Assembly: GCA_000961695.1 (NCBI GenBank)
Contig: LADW01000078.1
Coordinates: forward strand, 1 to 34,691
Direction: 5' to 3'
Source of the DNA: Hyphomonadaceae bacterium BRH_c29
GTDB taxonomy: Bacteria; Pseudomonadota; Alphaproteobacteria; Caulobacterales; Hyphomonadaceae
DNA: 34,691 bases
In this document: piece after piece, positions 34,083 to 34,691 of the stretch
Layout: each line of letters starts with the position of its first letter
Numbering within the stretch: the first letter of the stretch is position 1
Notes under the pieces: model-generated
What the model saw: only the letters and a program-made list of their open reading frames with translations
The model's database searches: none
What the model was told of the DNA's origin: nothing
Translations under genes and position numbers: made by a program

Positions 34083-34278
34083 GTCGGTCGAACAGTCTGT
34101 GACGGGCTGTCAGCAGGATGATCGCCAGGCACAAGCACGCGCCGACTTGAAAAGCCGGGTCTGTTGTTGGGCAGAGGTCGCGTGTCTGTGCATGAAGGGG
34201 CAGTTACTGATTCCTGCGCGGGATGGCAAGTCCGTATCTATCCGTAGGCGGAGGCGGGTTTCACTCCGGACTCGCCTT
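34083..34278 (-). other. Non-coding stretch between xseA and its terminator
   Basis: These 196 nt lie downstream of the xseA stop and end at a strong terminator. The only minus-strand ORF of note is a 27-codon one (34110-34193) without a ribosome-binding site. It could be a long 3' UTR, a small RNA from the 3' end, or the leader of the YHET-motif gene with the hairpin as attenuator. Confidence 0.35.
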
Positions 34279-34691
34279 CTAGAACAGAGAGCCCTGTTGG
34301 CCCTTTGGTTTTGCCTTCGGTGCTTTCGATGCAGGCGGCGCGCTGCTGCTGCCTTCCGGCGTGGCCATCACGTCGCCATCGGCGAAGCTGATCTTCAGGC
34401 TGGGCGCGTTCGCGGCAGGGCCGGCGGAGCGGAGGAGCTTACCGTCCGTGTCCCGCACGATGGCATAGCCGCGTTTCAGGGTCGCCTGATAGGAGAGTGT
34501 CTCCAGTAGTTTGGCCTGGCTGGCGAGCGCCGTTTCGCGCTGCTGAATCAGGCGGCTCAGGGCCGGGCGGGCGCGCACGGCGACATCGCGCAGGCGCTGT
34601 TTCGAGGTGCGGATTTCCGACTTCAGGCTGGCCGGGCTGATCGTCAGGCGCGACAGGCGCACGCGGGCCTTCTGCGTCAGGGCGAGGGCAG
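34279..34691 (-). CDS. xseA: Exodeoxyribonuclease VII large subunit, C-terminal part (cut by window edge)
   Basis: About 137 C-terminal residues are inside the window; the frame is open to the right edge. The segment has the long helical region of XseA (RLSRLTISPASLKSEIRTSK, RARPALSRLIQQRETALASQ) and then the typical end ETLSYQATLKRGYAIVRDTD followed by ISFADGDVMA. The large subunit forms with XseB the single-strand DNA exonuclease that acts in repair. A Ser/Ala/Pro/Lys-rich tail ending in GQQGSLF is a common alphaproteobacterial extension. The catalytic domain lies outside the window. Confidence 0.92.
   Translation of the reverse strand, partial: ALALTQKARVRLSRLTISPASLKSEIRTSKQRLRDVAVRARPALSRLIQQRETALASQAKLLETLSYQATLKRGYAIVRDTDGKLLRSAGPAANAPSLKISFADGDVMATPEGSSSAPPASKAPKAKPKGQQGSLF

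Noticed and set aside
34110..34193. A 27-codon minus-strand ORF between xseA and its terminator, considered as leader peptide
   Set aside because: There is no ribosome-binding site, no run of a single regulatory amino acid, and no match to the small gene often found after xseA.

Overview
The window looks like a stretch of chromosome from a high-GC alphaproteobacterium, most likely a Caulobacterales/Hyphomonadaceae-type organism. The reasons are a DUF3126-type protein, a TamA/TamB pair, an alphaproteobacterial-style MetRS with a KFSTS signature, and a helix-hairpin-helix tail of the kind alphaproteobacteria fuse to other proteins. This placement is inference from gene content; no rRNA or other marker is present. 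I see no insertion sequence, integrase, phage gene or CRISPR array. Most sequence is coding, and the very long antisense ORFs are GC-codon shadows.

Left part (1-4.8 kb): a conserved Cys-containing membrane-associated protein (34-546, +) converges on metG (642-2378, -) across a perfect hairpin. A small secreted OmpA-like protein (-) with a clear Rho-independent terminator follows, then tRNA-Thr(TGT) at 3476-3551.

Accessory metabolic block (3.8-10.5 kb, all +): an AraC-type regulator with no ordinary start codon near its best ribosome-binding site, a TonB-dependent receptor, a histidine-box membrane hydroxylase (sterol desaturase/fatty acid hydroxylase superfamily), a strictosidine-synthase-like six-bladed propeller and a LysR regulator. 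Together they suggest regulated uptake and modification of a hydrophobic or lactone-like compound whose identity cannot be read from sequence. A small XRE repressor (-) closes this part.

Envelope and housekeeping block (11.1-20.2 kb): tamB and tamA (-, 1-nt overlap) encode the translocation and assembly module or lipid-transport system; this TamA carries a lipobox. On the + strand are a CaCA-type cation antiporter, queF (8-nt overlap, queuosine synthesis) and a DUF347 membrane protein. A nitroreductase-family gene (-) converges on them.

Efflux block (20.3-25.4 kb, +): a TetR repressor with a perfect operator-like palindrome upstream, a membrane fusion protein (4-nt overlap) and an RND permease whose proton-relay residues differ from AcrB. 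cysE follows with a strong terminator.

Envelope/caspase block (26.6-33.3 kb, +): an inner-membrane BON/OmpA-like protein; a membrane-anchored coiled-coil protein of about a dozen degenerate 20-25-residue repeats ending in a helix-hairpin-helix domain; then a tightly overlapping three-gene operon of an exported caspase fused to a formylglycine-generating-enzyme-like domain without the catalytic cysteines, a small two-helix membrane protein, and a membrane-anchored coiled-coil/helical-repeat protein. Similar ATGCG/CGCAT palindromes precede the first and third genes. This block is the best candidate for an undescribed system. The right end holds a DUF3126 gene, a conserved YHET-motif protein and the 3' end of xseA.
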